From assembly GCF_002283365.1 (NCBI RefSeq), contig NZ_MQWD01000001.1:1106202-1170201 (forward strand): 64,000 nt of DNA. The letters are read 5' to 3'. The position numbers and the translations under genes are program-made. Numbering within the stretch: position 1 is the first letter of the stretch; the number at the start of each line of letters is the position of its first letter. Origin of the DNA: Rubrivirga marina (GTDB lineage: Bacteria; Bacteroidota; Rhodothermia; Rhodothermales; Rubricoccaceae). The notes under the pieces were generated by a model. It saw only the letters and a program-made list of their open reading frames with translations. It was not told the DNA's origin and did no database searches. Positions 17,193-25,753 of this stretch are shown piece after piece.

Positions 17193-17546
17193 CTACTCCG
17201 CGAGGTCGCGGGCCGCGGCCTCCGCGATCCGGTCGATGGCGGGCGGGTTGTCGTAGTACCCCGTCCGGACGCGCTCGCGGAGCTCGTGGAGCCGGGCGGC
17301 GTCCATCTCGCCGCCCTGTCGGAGGGCGAGGCGGGCGACCTCGATCTCGAGGCTGCCCGCCTCGGGGGCGCCGGCAGCGCGGGCGCGGGCCGCATCGGAG
17401 ATCTCCAGCCGGTCGCCCTCGCTGGGCGCGGCGCCAGCGGGCGCGGTGTCGGAGCGGGGCCCCTCGGCCGACGCGGCGTCGGATCGGACCGGGCCGACGG
17501 CGGCGGCCGCAGCGGCGGGGGAGTCGGAGGCGGGACGGATGGTCAT
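17193..17546 (-). CDS. flgM: Anti-sigma-28 factor FlgM
   Basis: 117 residues. The N-terminal half is disordered, Ala/Ser/Pro-rich, as expected for a protein secreted through the hook. The C-terminal half has the FlgM pattern DRLEISDAARARA, then RLHELRERVRTGYYDNPPAIDRIAEAA split over two helices. FlgM holds FliA inactive until the hook is complete. It is monocistronic with its own sigma-28-type promoter directly upstream, so it is under feedback control. No fliA gene is in the window. Confidence 0.88.
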   Translation of the reverse strand: MTIRPASDSPAAAAAAVGPVRSDAASAEGPRSDTAPAGAAPSEGDRLEISDAARARAAGAPEAGSLEIEVARLALRQGGEMDAARLHELRERVRTGYYDNPPAIDRIAEAAARDLAE

Positions 17547-17577
17547 GGCGGAAACGGCAGCGGGGCCTGTAACGGAC

Positions 17578-17604
17578 TCATCGAAGGGGGGCGGGCGACT
17601 TTAA
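17578..17604 (-). promoter_or_regulatory. Sigma-28-type promoter of flgM
   Basis: Minus strand: -35 TTAAAG, 14-base spacer after the AAA, -10 TTCGATGA. The -10 box is identical to that before flagellin and differs from enteric GCCGATAA. Its end lies 31 bases from the flgM ATG. Confidence 0.68.
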
Positions 17605-17622
17605 CCCCGTCCCGAAAAAAAA

Positions 17623-17955
17623 TCAGCGCGGGGCCGTATCGAGGAGGGGGCGCACGGCCGCGGCGGCGTAGCGCCCCTGGGCCGCGGCGACGCGTTCGGT
17701 GCTGGCGCGGGCGTCGTCGAGCGTCGCGTGGAGGTCGGCGAGGGCCGTTCGGAGCCGGCGGTCCTGGTCGCGGAAGCGGACGGCGGCGGCGGTCGGCGGG
17801 CGCATGCGGGGCGCGGCCGACAGCGCGTCGATGACGCGGGCCCGCTCGGCGAGGGCGTCCGCCGCGGCACCGAGGTCGCCGGCCTCCAGGGCGTACACGA
17901 CCCGGTCGCCGGCCTCGAGGGCCGCCTCGTGAAGGTCGGGGGTGGCGTCGGTCAC
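17623..17955 (-). CDS. Putative flagellar export chaperone, FliT-like
   Basis: 110 residues from GTG 17955, two bases after the fliD stop. A longer frame (to 18078) would lie inside fliD and is rejected. The product is all-helical with LHEAALEAGDRVVYALEAGD, FRDQDRRLRTALADLHATL and RVAAAQGRYAAAAV, without membrane or signal segments. Being last in a fliS-fliD-X operon, it is probably the FliT-type chaperone of FliD. Sequence identity to FliT is too weak to assign by motif, and a separate FlgN is present elsewhere (23770-24183). Confidence 0.6.
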   Translation of the reverse strand: MTDATPDLHEAALEAGDRVVYALEAGDLGAAADALAERARVIDALSAAPRMRPPTAAAVRFRDQDRRLRTALADLHATLDDARASTERVAAAQGRYAAAAVRPLLDTAPR

Positions 17956-17957
17956 GG

Positions 17958-19415
17958 CTAGAAGTAGAACAGCGACATGAGCGACGACTGCTGGGACTGG
18001 GCGACCGTCGAGATCTGCTCGAACTGGGCGAACTGGGCGCGCAGCGACTCCTCGCGGAACGAGAGCCGGGCCTCCCACCGCTCGATCTGGGTGTCGAGCC
18101 GCTTGATCCGCGCGTCGGCCGTCTCCTTGCGCTGCTCGATCGTGCCGGACGAGCCGAGGAGCCCGTCGATCCGGCCGGCCAGTCGCGCCACGTAGCCGTC
18201 GTCGTCGGTGAACAGGCGGCCGACGGCGTCGGGCGAGGCGGCGATGGCCGCCTCCAGCGCCGCCGTGTCGATGGTGAGCGTCCCGTCACGCTCGGTGGTG
18301 ATGCCGAGGTCGGCGAGCCCGCGGAACGTGCCGTCGCCGGCCGCGCGGGTGAGGTCCGAGCGGAGGCCGGTGCGGAGGCCGCGGACGGAGGCGTCGCTGG
18401 CGAACGTTCCCCGCGTGCCGGCGTCGGCGTCGACTTTCGTCTTCGTGTTGAGGAACGTGGCGAGGCCGTTGTAGGCCTTGACGAACGCTTCGACCTCCTT
18501 GCGGATGCCGGCTACGTCGGTCCCGACGTCGAGCGAGACGGCCGCGTCGGTCGGCGCCGTGAGCGTGAGCGTGACCCCGTCGAGCGCGTCGTCGACGGTG
18601 TTGCTGTCGCGGTACATCGTGAGGCCGTCGAGCGTGAACGACGCGCTCAGCGCCGAGTCCTCGGCGCCGGTCCCGACGGCGTGGACGGCCCCGCCGCCCG
18701 TGCCGGAGGCGGCCGTGGTTCGGTCGACCTCGAGCGCGGCGAGGAGACCGTCAGGGTCGGAAAAGGTGAGGCGGTTGGCGTAGCCGGTGGCGTGGCCGCG
18801 CAGCGAGAGCCGCGACGTGCCGGCCGTCTCGTGGACGACGGAGGCGCCGAGGCCGGTCCCCTCGGCGAGGCGGCCGTCGCCCTCGGCCTCCGTCACGGCC
18901 GCGTTGACGGCGCTGGCGATCCCGGCCAGGACCTCGTCGTCGGTCGCGTCGGCGGCCACGGCGTAGGCCACCTCGAGGGCGACGGGGTCGCCCTCGGGCT
19001 GGGCGACGTGGACGGTGAACGAGGTCGTCGTCCCGCCGAACTGCGTGGCGAGCGCGGTGCCCGCGGCGTCGACCCGCTTCGAGATCCGGGCGTCGGCGCG
19101 GGCCAGCTGCGTCACGCGGACGTCGTGCTGGCCGAAGGCCGCGTCGTCGCTGGCGGAGGCCGTGAACCCGGCGCCGGACCCGGGCGTCGCGCGGCGCCCG
19201 GCGAACGGGGCCCGGAGCGGGTCGGCGAGCCGGTCGAGCACGGCGTCGAGGGCCGAGGCCTTGCTCGAGAAGTCGCTGAGGACGCCTTTGTAAACCGAGT
19301 GCTCGGTCTGCTCGGCCCGCAGCTTCAGCTTCGGCTGCGACTCCACGGCGATCACCTGACTGATGAGCTGCTCGTAGAGCGAGCTCGAGTTGTAGATGGT
19401 GGAGAGGTTGGCCAT
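17958..19415 (-). CDS. fliD: Flagellar filament capping protein FliD
   Basis: 485 residues. The N-terminal D0 helix has SSSLYEQLISQVIAVESQPK. A variable middle follows, then the FliD C-terminal domain with VEAFVKAYNGLATFLNTKTK, GLADLGITTERDGTLTIDT and a terminal coiled coil ending RAQFAQFEQISTVAQSQQ. FliD caps the filament and catalyses flagellin insertion. It sits between fliS and the FliT-like gene, likely one sigma-28 transcript. Confidence 0.94.
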   Translation of the reverse strand: MANLSTIYNSSSLYEQLISQVIAVESQPKLKLRAEQTEHSVYKGVLSDFSSKASALDAVLDRLADPLRAPFAGRRATPGSGAGFTASASDDAAFGQHDVRVTQLARADARISKRVDAAGTALATQFGGTTTSFTVHVAQPEGDPVALEVAYAVAADATDDEVLAGIASAVNAAVTEAEGDGRLAEGTGLGASVVHETAGTSRLSLRGHATGYANRLTFSDPDGLLAALEVDRTTAASGTGGGAVHAVGTGAEDSALSASFTLDGLTMYRDSNTVDDALDGVTLTLTAPTDAAVSLDVGTDVAGIRKEVEAFVKAYNGLATFLNTKTKVDADAGTRGTFASDASVRGLRTGLRSDLTRAAGDGTFRGLADLGITTERDGTLTIDTAALEAAIAASPDAVGRLFTDDDGYVARLAGRIDGLLGSSGTIEQRKETADARIKRLDTQIERWEARLSFREESLRAQFAQFEQISTVAQSQQSSLMSLFYF

Positions 19416-19424
19416 GGAGCGGGA

Positions 19425-19763
19425 TCAGGCGGCTGCGAGGGCCGGGGCGCGCTCGGCGGCGAGCGGGCCGGCCCGCCACGCCTCGCGGAGCCCGCCGAGG
19501 AGCTCGGCGACCGTCGTGAAGTCGCCGGCGGTGACGGCGCGGAGGGAGAACTCGTAGAGGCCCTGGAGCTGGGCCGCGATCTCGCCGCCCCGCTCGAGGT
19601 CGAGGGCGGCCGTGAGCTCGACGAGGGCGCGGCGCGCGCGCGAGGCGTCGCCGGCGTGCGCGGCGGCCACGCCGATCTCGTAGAGCTTGTCGACGAGGGC
19701 GGCAGGCGAGGCGGAGCGCACGGCTTGCTGCTGGTAGAGGCGGACGGCGTGGAGAGCGGGCAT
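19425..19763 (-). CDS. fliS: Flagellar export chaperone FliS
   Basis: 112 residues from ATG 19763 (an in-frame ATG at 19793 would add ten). It begins VRLYQQQAVRSASPAALVDK followed by LYEIG, the FliS family opening, with a helical body including YEFSLRAVTAGDF. FliS binds the C-terminus of flagellin to stop early polymerisation. It lies between flagellin and fliD, with a sigma-28-type promoter 47 bases upstream. Confidence 0.88.
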   Translation of the reverse strand: MPALHAVRLYQQQAVRSASPAALVDKLYEIGVAAAHAGDASRARRALVELTAALDLERGGEIAAQLQGLYEFSLRAVTAGDFTTVAELLGGLREAWRAGPLAAERAPALAAA

Positions 19764-19809
19764 GGCAAGCAAAGGGTGTTCCGGGGCGGGCATCGTGCCC
19801 GTACCGCTC

Positions 19810-19837
19810 TGATCGAACGCCGTGGCCGGTCTTAAAG
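19810..19837 (-). promoter_or_regulatory. Sigma-28-type promoter of fliS-fliD
   Basis: Minus strand: -35 CTTTAAG, about 14-base spacer, -10 TTCGATCA (one base different from the flagellin and flgM -10 boxes). It lies 47 bases before the fliS ATG and downstream of the flagellin terminator hairpin. Confidence 0.6.
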
Positions 19838-19859
19838 GGGGGCGACGGCGCGGCCGCGG

Positions 19860-19902
19860 AAAAAGTGTCCGGCCCGCCAGCGCAGCGCGCCGGCGGGCCG
19901 GA
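19860..19902 (-). terminator. Intrinsic terminator of flagellin
   Basis: Minus-strand hairpin with an 11-bp perfect stem TCCGGCCCGCC / GGCGGGCCGGA (19892-19902 and 19868-19878) and a 13-base loop. It is followed by CAC and a run of five T (19864-19860). It lies about 70 bases beyond the flagellin stop and separates it from the fliS promoter. Confidence 0.75.
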
Positions 19903-19973
19903 AAGGGCGGGGCCCGGAGTGGTCGCCAGAACCGGGGGCCCCAGAGGCCCCGCCCTGGCCGCTCTCGGCGGGC

Positions 19974-21143
19974 CTAGAAGAACGAGAGGACCGACTGGCC
20001 GCTCGCGTTCGACTGGGCGAACATGGCCGAGCCCGTCTGCTGGAGGATCTGGAGCTTCACGATCTCCATCTGCTCCTTGGCGAAGTCGGCGTCGGCGATC
20101 CGGCTGTTGGCCGCCTCGTAGTTCGTCTTCGAGGTCTCGAGGTTCTGGGCCTTGAAGTCGAGCCGGTTCTGGACGTCGCCGAGGCTGGAGGCCGTCCGGC
20201 TGATCGACGAGATGGCCGCGTCGATCGTCGTCAGCGCATCGGCCACGCCCGAGTCTGAGGTGAGGTCGAGCGAGCTGGTGAAGTCGCCCTCCGTGACGGC
20301 CTCGGTCTTGGCCGTCAGGTTGAGCGTGAACTTGTCGCCGCTGGTCGCGTTGGTGTCGACCTCGATCGTGACGCCTTCGAAGCCACCCTTGGCCTCGTTG
20401 TTGGCATCGGCGATGGAAATGGTCTGCGTCCGGCCGTCCTCGTCTTGGTAGGTCAGGTCCGAGCCGTCGACGGTGAATTCGATGACCTTGTCCTCGGTGC
20501 CGGAGTAGGCGCCGCCGAGCGTGAAGCCGCCGGTGGTGATGGCCGTGCCGTCGCCGTCGTCGCTAACCGAAGAGACGGTCGCCACGGCATCCGCAGCGGG
20601 GGTGGTGGTGGTAGCGACCGTCCCGATGCCGAGCGACGAGACGCTGGTGCGGCCGATCGTGGTGCTGAAGGTGTCGCCGGACTTGTCGCCCACCTGGAAG
20701 GAGAGGTCGGTGCCCGCAGCGTCGTTGGTGAAAAGCTTGGTGCCGTTGAAGTTGGCGCCGCCCAGGATGTCCGAGACCTCGGCGCCGAGCGCCGCGACCT
20801 GGCTCTGGATGGCGGCGCGCTCTTCGTCGCCCATCGAGCTGTTGCCGGCCTGGACGGCCTTCTCCTTCATCGTCTGGAGGATATCCATCGTGGACCCGAG
20901 CGCACCCTCGGCGACGGTCAGCATCGACTTGGCGTCGCCGATGTTGCCGAGCGCCTGAGCCTGGCCCCGCGTCGTGGCCTGGAGCTTGTTCGAGATCGTG
21001 AAGCCGGCCGAGTCGTCGGCGGCCGAGTTGATCCGGCTGCCCGTGGCGAGGCGGAGCTGGCGGGAGCCGATCTCGCTCGTCGTCTTGTTGAGCGAGGACA
21101 GCGCGAGCGCCGACTGCGTGTTGGTGTTGATGCGGAAGGACAT
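19974..21143 (-). CDS. fliC: Flagellin
   Basis: 389 residues from ATG 21143. The longer frame to 21398 runs across the promoter and is rejected. The N-terminal D0/D1 has MSFRINTNTQSALALSSLNK, LATGSRINSAADDSAGF and LGSTMDILQTMKEKAVQAGN. The C-terminal D1/D0 has SLGDVQNRLDFKAQNL, NSRIADADFAKEQMEIVKLQ and ASGQSVLSFF. The central variable domain is short, about 170 residues, so the filament surface is probably simple. It is the only flagellin in the window and has its own sigma-28-type promoter and terminator. Confidence 0.96.
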   Translation of the reverse strand: MSFRINTNTQSALALSSLNKTTSEIGSRQLRLATGSRINSAADDSAGFTISNKLQATTRGQAQALGNIGDAKSMLTVAEGALGSTMDILQTMKEKAVQAGNSSMGDEERAAIQSQVAALGAEVSDILGGANFNGTKLFTNDAAGTDLSFQVGDKSGDTFSTTIGRTSVSSLGIGTVATTTTPAADAVATVSSVSDDGDGTAITTGGFTLGGAYSGTEDKVIEFTVDGSDLTYQDEDGRTQTISIADANNEAKGGFEGVTIEVDTNATSGDKFTLNLTAKTEAVTEGDFTSSLDLTSDSGVADALTTIDAAISSISRTASSLGDVQNRLDFKAQNLETSKTNYEAANSRIADADFAKEQMEIVKLQILQQTGSAMFAQSNASGQSVLSFF

Positions 21144-21501
21144 GGCGTGTACCCGTGGGGCGGTGTGGTGAGGTTCTGGCGAGCCGGGCTGTCCGGCCTC
21201 TGGCTCACTCATCGAAGCGCCCGGCGGGCTCTTTACCCTGGAGATCCTCCCCGCCACCGTTTTTCGTCTACCCGTCGCGGTGGGAACGAAACCGTTCCGT
21301 CGCGGCGACGCCAGACGCCGATCGGGCGGCCGCGGGCGGAGGGCGGGGCGGCCTGGTGCCGTGCCCGCCCTACCCGCCTCGGGGGCACCCGGCGCCACTC
21401 GGGACCGACCGATCGCTCGGGACCGTCCGAGGGCCGTTGCCTCGAGAGCGCCCGGCGCGGCGTCGCTCGACCGGTGGGGCCTGGCCTCCGGAGGACCTCG
21501 C
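21144..21501. other. 358-base intergenic region between flgL and flagellin
   Basis: No coding region is supported. The right part near flgL holds only GC-rich sequence with a short palindrome CCTCCGGAGG before the flgL stop. The left part carries the sigma-28-type flagellin promoter (21209-21235) and an A/T-richer patch (GAAAAAC on the minus strand, near 21260) that could help promoter activity. The frame covering part of it on the minus strand is an upstream extension of flagellin without support. Confidence 0.6.
21209..21235 (-). promoter_or_regulatory. Sigma-28-type promoter of flagellin
   Basis: Minus strand: -35 TAAAGAG, exactly 15 bases, -10 TTCGATGA. Spacing is that of FliA promoters (TAAA-N15-GCCGATAA), and five of eight -10 bases agree with the enteric consensus. 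Predicted leader is about 60 bases. Confidence 0.72.
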
Positions 21502-22389
21502 CTACTGGAGGTAGTCCAGCAGCGACATCTGGACCGTCGCGGCGGAGGCGCGGAGGGCGGCCTCGAGGCCCGTCTGGCGGCGCTGGAGCTCGCCGAGGAC
21601 CTCGGTCAGGTCGATCTCCTCAATCGACGCGCGGCGCTCGCCGATCAGGACGTCCTGCGTCTCGACGGCGTCGCGGGCGTGGGCGAGCGTCCGCGAGACG
21701 GCCCCGCTCTGGCCGCCGAGGCGGGCGTAGTGGTCGATCCCGGCGTTGGCCCCGTCGAGCGCGGCGGCCAGCGCGTCGGCGTCGCCGGAGCGGATGGCGT
21801 CGGCGAGGGCCTGGAGCCGGTCGGTCGCCGGGACGCCGCCAATGTGGAGGGCGTCGGTGGCGTTGAGCGTGACGGTCACGCCCGGGGCCACCTCGCGACG
21901 GCGCTGGCCCGAGAAGTCGCCGGGCGCCAGCGTTCCGTCGGCGTGGACGGGAGCGGTGTCGGTCGCGTTGCCGGCAAAAAGGTGCTCGTCGCCGCTCTTG
22001 GCGTTGAGCCGGGCGATGACCTCCTCCCGGAGTGACTCGACCTCGTCGGCGAGGCTCTCGGTGTCGAGGACGCCGTTGGCGGCGCGGAGGCCGAGGTCGC
22101 GGGCGTCGGCGAAGAGGTCCGAGAGGCCGTCGAGCTCGGCTTGCGTCCGGTCGGTCCAGAGCGTGGCCGCGTCGAGGCTCCGGCCGTACTGCGCGAGCCG
22201 GTCCTGGACCCGGCCGAGCGTGCGGGCCTGCGTGAACCCGCCGGGGTCGTCGGACGGCCGCTGGATCCGGTAGCCCGTCGCGAGCTGGCTGTTGAGGACG
22301 TCGACGGCCGTGCGGGCGTCGGGGAGTGCCCGCCGGGTCCCCGATTGGGCGACGGCGCGCGTGAGCGCGGTGACGACGGGGCGGGGCAT
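21502..22389 (-). CDS. flgL: Flagellar hook-associated protein FlgL (HAP3)
   Basis: 295 residues. Flagellin-like ends: VDVLNSQLATGYRIQRPSDD at the N-terminus and a C-terminal helix with LQRRQTGLEAALRASAATVQ and SLLDYLQ. FlgL joins hook-side FlgK to flagellin. It follows flgK by 22 bases and is the last gene of the flgF operon. Confidence 0.92.
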   Translation of the reverse strand: MPRPVVTALTRAVAQSGTRRALPDARTAVDVLNSQLATGYRIQRPSDDPGGFTQARTLGRVQDRLAQYGRSLDAATLWTDRTQAELDGLSDLFADARDLGLRAANGVLDTESLADEVESLREEVIARLNAKSGDEHLFAGNATDTAPVHADGTLAPGDFSGQRRREVAPGVTVTLNATDALHIGGVPATDRLQALADAIRSGDADALAAALDGANAGIDHYARLGGQSGAVSRTLAHARDAVETQDVLIGERRASIEEIDLTEVLGELQRRQTGLEAALRASAATVQMSLLDYLQ

Positions 22390-22411
22390 GGCGCGGCGCC
22401 GGACGGCGGGG

Positions 22412-23767
22412 CTAGAGGGCGAGGAGCGTGTCGAACAGGGTCGTGGCCGTCTCGAGCACGCGGGCCGAGGCGGCGTACGACTGCTGGAACTGGATGAGGT
22501 TGGCCATCTCCTCGTCGAGCGAGACCGACGAAACGCCCGCGCGGAGGGCCTCGGCGTGGGCCGTGACGGCCGCGCTGGCCGTCGCGCTCGACGCGGCCCG
22601 CCGCGCCTCGGTGCCCACGTCGGCCAGGAGCCGCGCGGCGTCCGCCCCGACGGCGTCGCCGAGGCCGGCGAGGAGCGTGGCCACGCTCCCGTCGCCCGGC
22701 CCGCCGGTCCCGGCGGCGACGGCCTCGGCCGAGAGACCGGGCGCGAGGGCGAACGTGGCCGCCGTCGTCCCGGTCGGGTCGAAAAAGTCGAGGCCGGACG
22801 AGCCGTCGAGGCCGGTCCCGCCCGCGTGTGCGGCGTTGACCTGGGAGACGACGCTTCCCACGAGGGCGTCGAGCCCCGCGCGTGCCGTGGGGAGGGCCAT
22901 GCCGATGACGTGGAGGCCGGCCCCGAGGGCGCCGTTCTCGATGCCCGGCAGGGGGAGCGGCGCGTCGGACCCCGTGGCCCGGATAGCCGGTGTGGCGACG
23001 GCCGGGGGGAGGGCCAGCCGGAGCGGGAGCGCGTCCTCGCCCTGGACGGCCATCATTCCGCCGATCGAGAGCGAGACGGTCCCGTCGGCCTGGGCCTCCA
23101 CCTTGAACGGAGCGAGGCCGGCGAGCTCGTCGAGCAACTGGTCGCGGCGGTCGAGCGCGTCGAGGTCGTCGGCGCCCTGCGAGCGGGCCGTGCGGATGGC
23201 GACGTTGAGGCCGGCGACCTCGGCGAGCAGTCCGTTGGTGCGGTCGATGGAGCCGCGGAGGTCGGCCGCGGCCGAGGCGCCGAAGGCGTCGAGCCGCTCG
23301 GCCGCGCCGCGGACGGTCTGAGTAAGGTGGCCGGCGGCGGCCAGGAGCGCGTCGCGCGTGCCGAGGTCGGTGGGCGCGTCGGCGACGTCGGACCAGGCGG
23401 CGAAGAAGCCGCCGACGGCGCCGAGGAGCGCGTCGCCGCCGTCGGGCGCCAGCTGGCCCTCGAGCCCGGCGAGGAGGAGCGCGCCCTGCTCGGCGCCGCC
23501 CGTCCCCGCGCGGCCCTGGCGGACCGCCGCGTCGAGGACCCCGTTGCGGACCCGTTCGAACCCGCCGATATGGACGCCCGCGCCTGCGCTCGGGAGCCCG
23601 CGGATGACGAGGCCGCCCCGCGTGGCGGGCGTGGCCCGGAGCCCGACCGTTCGCCGCGTGTAGCCGGGCGTCTCGACGTTGGCGATGTTCTGGCCGGTCG
23701 CGTTCGTCGCGGCCATGCTCGCGAGGAGGCCCTGGCGGGCGGTCGAGAAAAGGCTGTTGAGGCTCAT
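22412..23767 (-). CDS. flgK: Flagellar hook-associated protein FlgK (HAP1)
   Basis: 451 residues from ATG 23767 (the frame extends to 23866 inside flgN, rejected). The N-terminus is SLFSTARQGLLASMAATNAT with the rod/hook motif GQNIANVETPGYTRR. The C-terminus has SLDEEMANLIQFQQSYAASA and RVLETATTLFDTLLAL, typical of FlgK. It forms the first hook-filament junction layer. The chaperone gene flgN is two bases upstream, consistent with pairing. Confidence 0.95.
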   Translation of the reverse strand: MSLNSLFSTARQGLLASMAATNATGQNIANVETPGYTRRTVGLRATPATRGGLVIRGLPSAGAGVHIGGFERVRNGVLDAAVRQGRAGTGGAEQGALLLAGLEGQLAPDGGDALLGAVGGFFAAWSDVADAPTDLGTRDALLAAAGHLTQTVRGAAERLDAFGASAAADLRGSIDRTNGLLAEVAGLNVAIRTARSQGADDLDALDRRDQLLDELAGLAPFKVEAQADGTVSLSIGGMMAVQGEDALPLRLALPPAVATPAIRATGSDAPLPLPGIENGALGAGLHVIGMALPTARAGLDALVGSVVSQVNAAHAGGTGLDGSSGLDFFDPTGTTAATFALAPGLSAEAVAAGTGGPGDGSVATLLAGLGDAVGADAARLLADVGTEARRAASSATASAAVTAHAEALRAGVSSVSLDEEMANLIQFQQSYAASARVLETATTLFDTLLAL

Positions 23768-23769
23768 GG

Positions 23770-24183
23770 CTAGCCGGTCTGGCGGACGCGCCCTGGTCCG
23801 GATGCGCCGACGGCGCCCTGGGCGGTGTAGACCTGGGCCGTCGGCGGGGCCGTCAGCTGCTGCCACGCCCCGAGGAGGTCGCGGCCGAGGGCGACCGCGT
23901 GGGTCAGCGCGAGCTCGAGGTCGTCGCAGGCGGCGCGGGCCTCGCGGGCGGCGGCCTCGAGGGCGGTCCGCTGCTCGGGCGCCGCGGCGGGCGCGTCGGG
24001 CGCGGCCACGCGGCGCTCGCGAGCGCGGCGCCGGCGGTCGAGCTCGGCCACGGCGTCGAGCGTCTCGGCCGAGGCGGCCTCGAACGTCTCGGGCGAGGCG
24101 TCGCGGAGGGCGGCGAGCTGGGCGCGGGCGGCGTCGCGGAGGGCGGCGAGCGCCTCGCGCTCGGGAGCGAACACGTCGGTCAT
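23770..24183 (-). CDS. flgN: Flagellar export chaperone FlgN
   Basis: 137 residues, helical. Features include LDAVAELDRRRRARERRV, a leucine-rich second helix LELALTHAVALGRDLLGAW and the ending QVYTAQGAVG, like the YxxxG end of FlgN proteins. FlgN escorts FlgK and FlgL to the export gate. Location directly before flgK-flgL supports it. It overlaps flgJ by four bases. Confidence 0.78.
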   Translation of the reverse strand: MTDVFAPEREALAALRDAARAQLAALRDASPETFEAASAETLDAVAELDRRRRARERRVAAPDAPAAAPEQRTALEAAAREARAACDDLELALTHAVALGRDLLGAWQQLTAPPTAQVYTAQGAVGASGPGRVRQTG

Positions 24184-24626
24184 GGGGAGTCCTCGAGGGG
24201 ATCGATGGAAACGGGCGGGTCTTGAGCGGGCGGGTACAATCGGAGCGCCTCGTCCATCGACATCGCCCGTCGCGGGGTGCGCGCCGCGGGGCCGCCCGCC
24301 TCAGGCGCGGCGTCGCCGAGGCCGGCGGGGTCAGCCGGGAGCCGCCCGGCCCGGGCCCACTGCGCCATCAGGAGGTCGGCGATCCCGAACGTTCCGGTGT
24401 CGACGAGGTGGTCGGTCAGCGTGTCGGTCAGCGTGTCGCGCTGGAGGTCGGCCTGGCCGGTCATCATCCCCTCCTCCTCGCTCTGGAAGAGGTCCTTCGT
24501 CATGACCTCGACGAACTGGCGGACGAGGACGGCCTCGAACTGGCGGGCCGCCTCGACGGGGTCGTCGGGCGCGGCGGCCCGGGTGGGGCCGGGGCCGGCG
24601 GCGGTCGCGGGGGAGATCGGGGTCAT
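24180..24626 (-). CDS. flgJ: FlgJ-like rod-binding protein, no muramidase domain
   Basis: 148 residues. The core (about 20-95) has AARQFEAVLVRQFVEVMTKD, GMMTGQADLQRDTLTDTL and TGTFGIADLLMAQWA, the FlgJ N-terminal rod-binding domain. The C-terminal glucosaminidase domain of enteric FlgJ is absent, as in many non-proteobacterial FlgJ proteins. A separate wall hydrolase would be needed for rod passage. It sits between flgI and flgN. Confidence 0.88.
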   Translation of the reverse strand: MTPISPATAAGPGPTRAAAPDDPVEAARQFEAVLVRQFVEVMTKDLFQSEEEGMMTGQADLQRDTLTDTLTDHLVDTGTFGIADLLMAQWARAGRLPADPAGLGDAAPEAGGPAARTPRRAMSMDEALRLYPPAQDPPVSIDPLEDSP

Positions 24627-24635
24627 GGGGCGGGG

Positions 24636-25751
24636 CTAGAGGACGACGAGCTCGCCCTGGAGCGCGCCCGCGCGGTCGATGGCCTGGAACACGGCGATCA
24701 CGTCGCGGGCCGCCAGTCCGAGCTCGTTGAGCGCCGCCGCCAGCTCGGCGACCGTCGTGTTCGGCTGGAGCACGACCGACCGGGCCGGCGCCTCGTCGAT
24801 GTCGACGCTGCCGACGGGCACGGCGACCGTCTCGCCGTTGCGCGAGAACGGCCCGGGCTGGGAGATCGCGGGGTCGACGGCCGTCGAGATCGTCAGCGAG
24901 CCGTACGTGATCATGACCTCGGCGATGGAGACGGCGCCGCCCGCCACGATCGTCCCGGTCCGCTCGTTGACGACGACGCGCGCGGGCACGTCGACGCCCA
25001 CGCGGAGCCCTTCGAGCGCGGCCATCAGCCCGGCCGGCCCGCCCGCCTCGGCGGGCACTTCGACCCGGACGAGCCCGGCGTGGACCGTGTTCGCGGCCCC
25101 CGGGAACGCCGCGTTGACGGCCTCGGAGATGGCGGCGGCGTTCGTGAAGTCGGGGTCGCGGAGGACGAGGTCGAGCGCGCCCGTCGGGAGCGCCGTCCCC
25201 GCCGTCAGGCGGACGATCCCGCCCGACGGCACGCGGCCCGTGTTGGTCGGGCCCGTCCGCGCGGAGGTCCCGGCGGCGTCGGCCAGGAGCGTCCCGGTCA
25301 GGACCGGCCCCTGGGCCATCGCGTAGACCTCGCCGCCGCTCAGCATGTCCTGGAGCGGCGTCTGGAGCAGGACGCCGCCCGACAGCGAGCGCGCGTCGCC
25401 CAGCGAGGCGACGGTCACGTCGACGGACGAGCCGGGCCCGGCGAACGGGTCGAGCGTGGCCGTGACCATCACGGCCGCCGCGTTGCGCGAGCCGAGGTGC
25501 TGGGGGTCGACGGCGATCCCGAACCGCTGGAGCATGTTGGCGATGCTCTGGACGGTGTACGGCGCGCCGGACCGGCCCCGTGCGCGGTCGCCGGTCCGGT
25601 CGAGCCCCACGACGATGCCGTAGCCGGTGAGTTGGACGGGCGCGGCGCCGGCCGGGACCACGAGGTCCTTGAGCCGGGCGCTGGCGGTCGTCTGGGCCGG
25701 GGCGTCGGCGGCGAGGGCCGCCAGGAGGAGAATGACGAGGAGCGGGCGCAT
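24636..25751 (-). CDS. flgI: Flagellar P-ring protein FlgI
   Basis: 371 residues from ATG 25751. The longer frame to 26342 overlaps flgH and is rejected. A Sec signal peptide (MRPLLVILLLAALAADAPAQ) precedes TASARLKDLV, QLTGYGIVVGLDRTGD and YTVQSIANMLQRFGI. The C-terminus has SIAEVMITYGSLTIS and TVAELAAALNELGL. FlgI forms the periplasmic bushing in the peptidoglycan layer. It directly follows flgH. Confidence 0.95.
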   Translation of the reverse strand: MRPLLVILLLAALAADAPAQTTASARLKDLVVPAGAAPVQLTGYGIVVGLDRTGDRARGRSGAPYTVQSIANMLQRFGIAVDPQHLGSRNAAAVMVTATLDPFAGPGSSVDVTVASLGDARSLSGGVLLQTPLQDMLSGGEVYAMAQGPVLTGTLLADAAGTSARTGPTNTGRVPSGGIVRLTAGTALPTGALDLVLRDPDFTNAAAISEAVNAAFPGAANTVHAGLVRVEVPAEAGGPAGLMAALEGLRVGVDVPARVVVNERTGTIVAGGAVSIAEVMITYGSLTISTAVDPAISQPGPFSRNGETVAVPVGSVDIDEAPARSVVLQPNTTVAELAAALNELGLAARDVIAVFQAIDRAGALQGELVVL

Positions 25752-25753
25752 GG

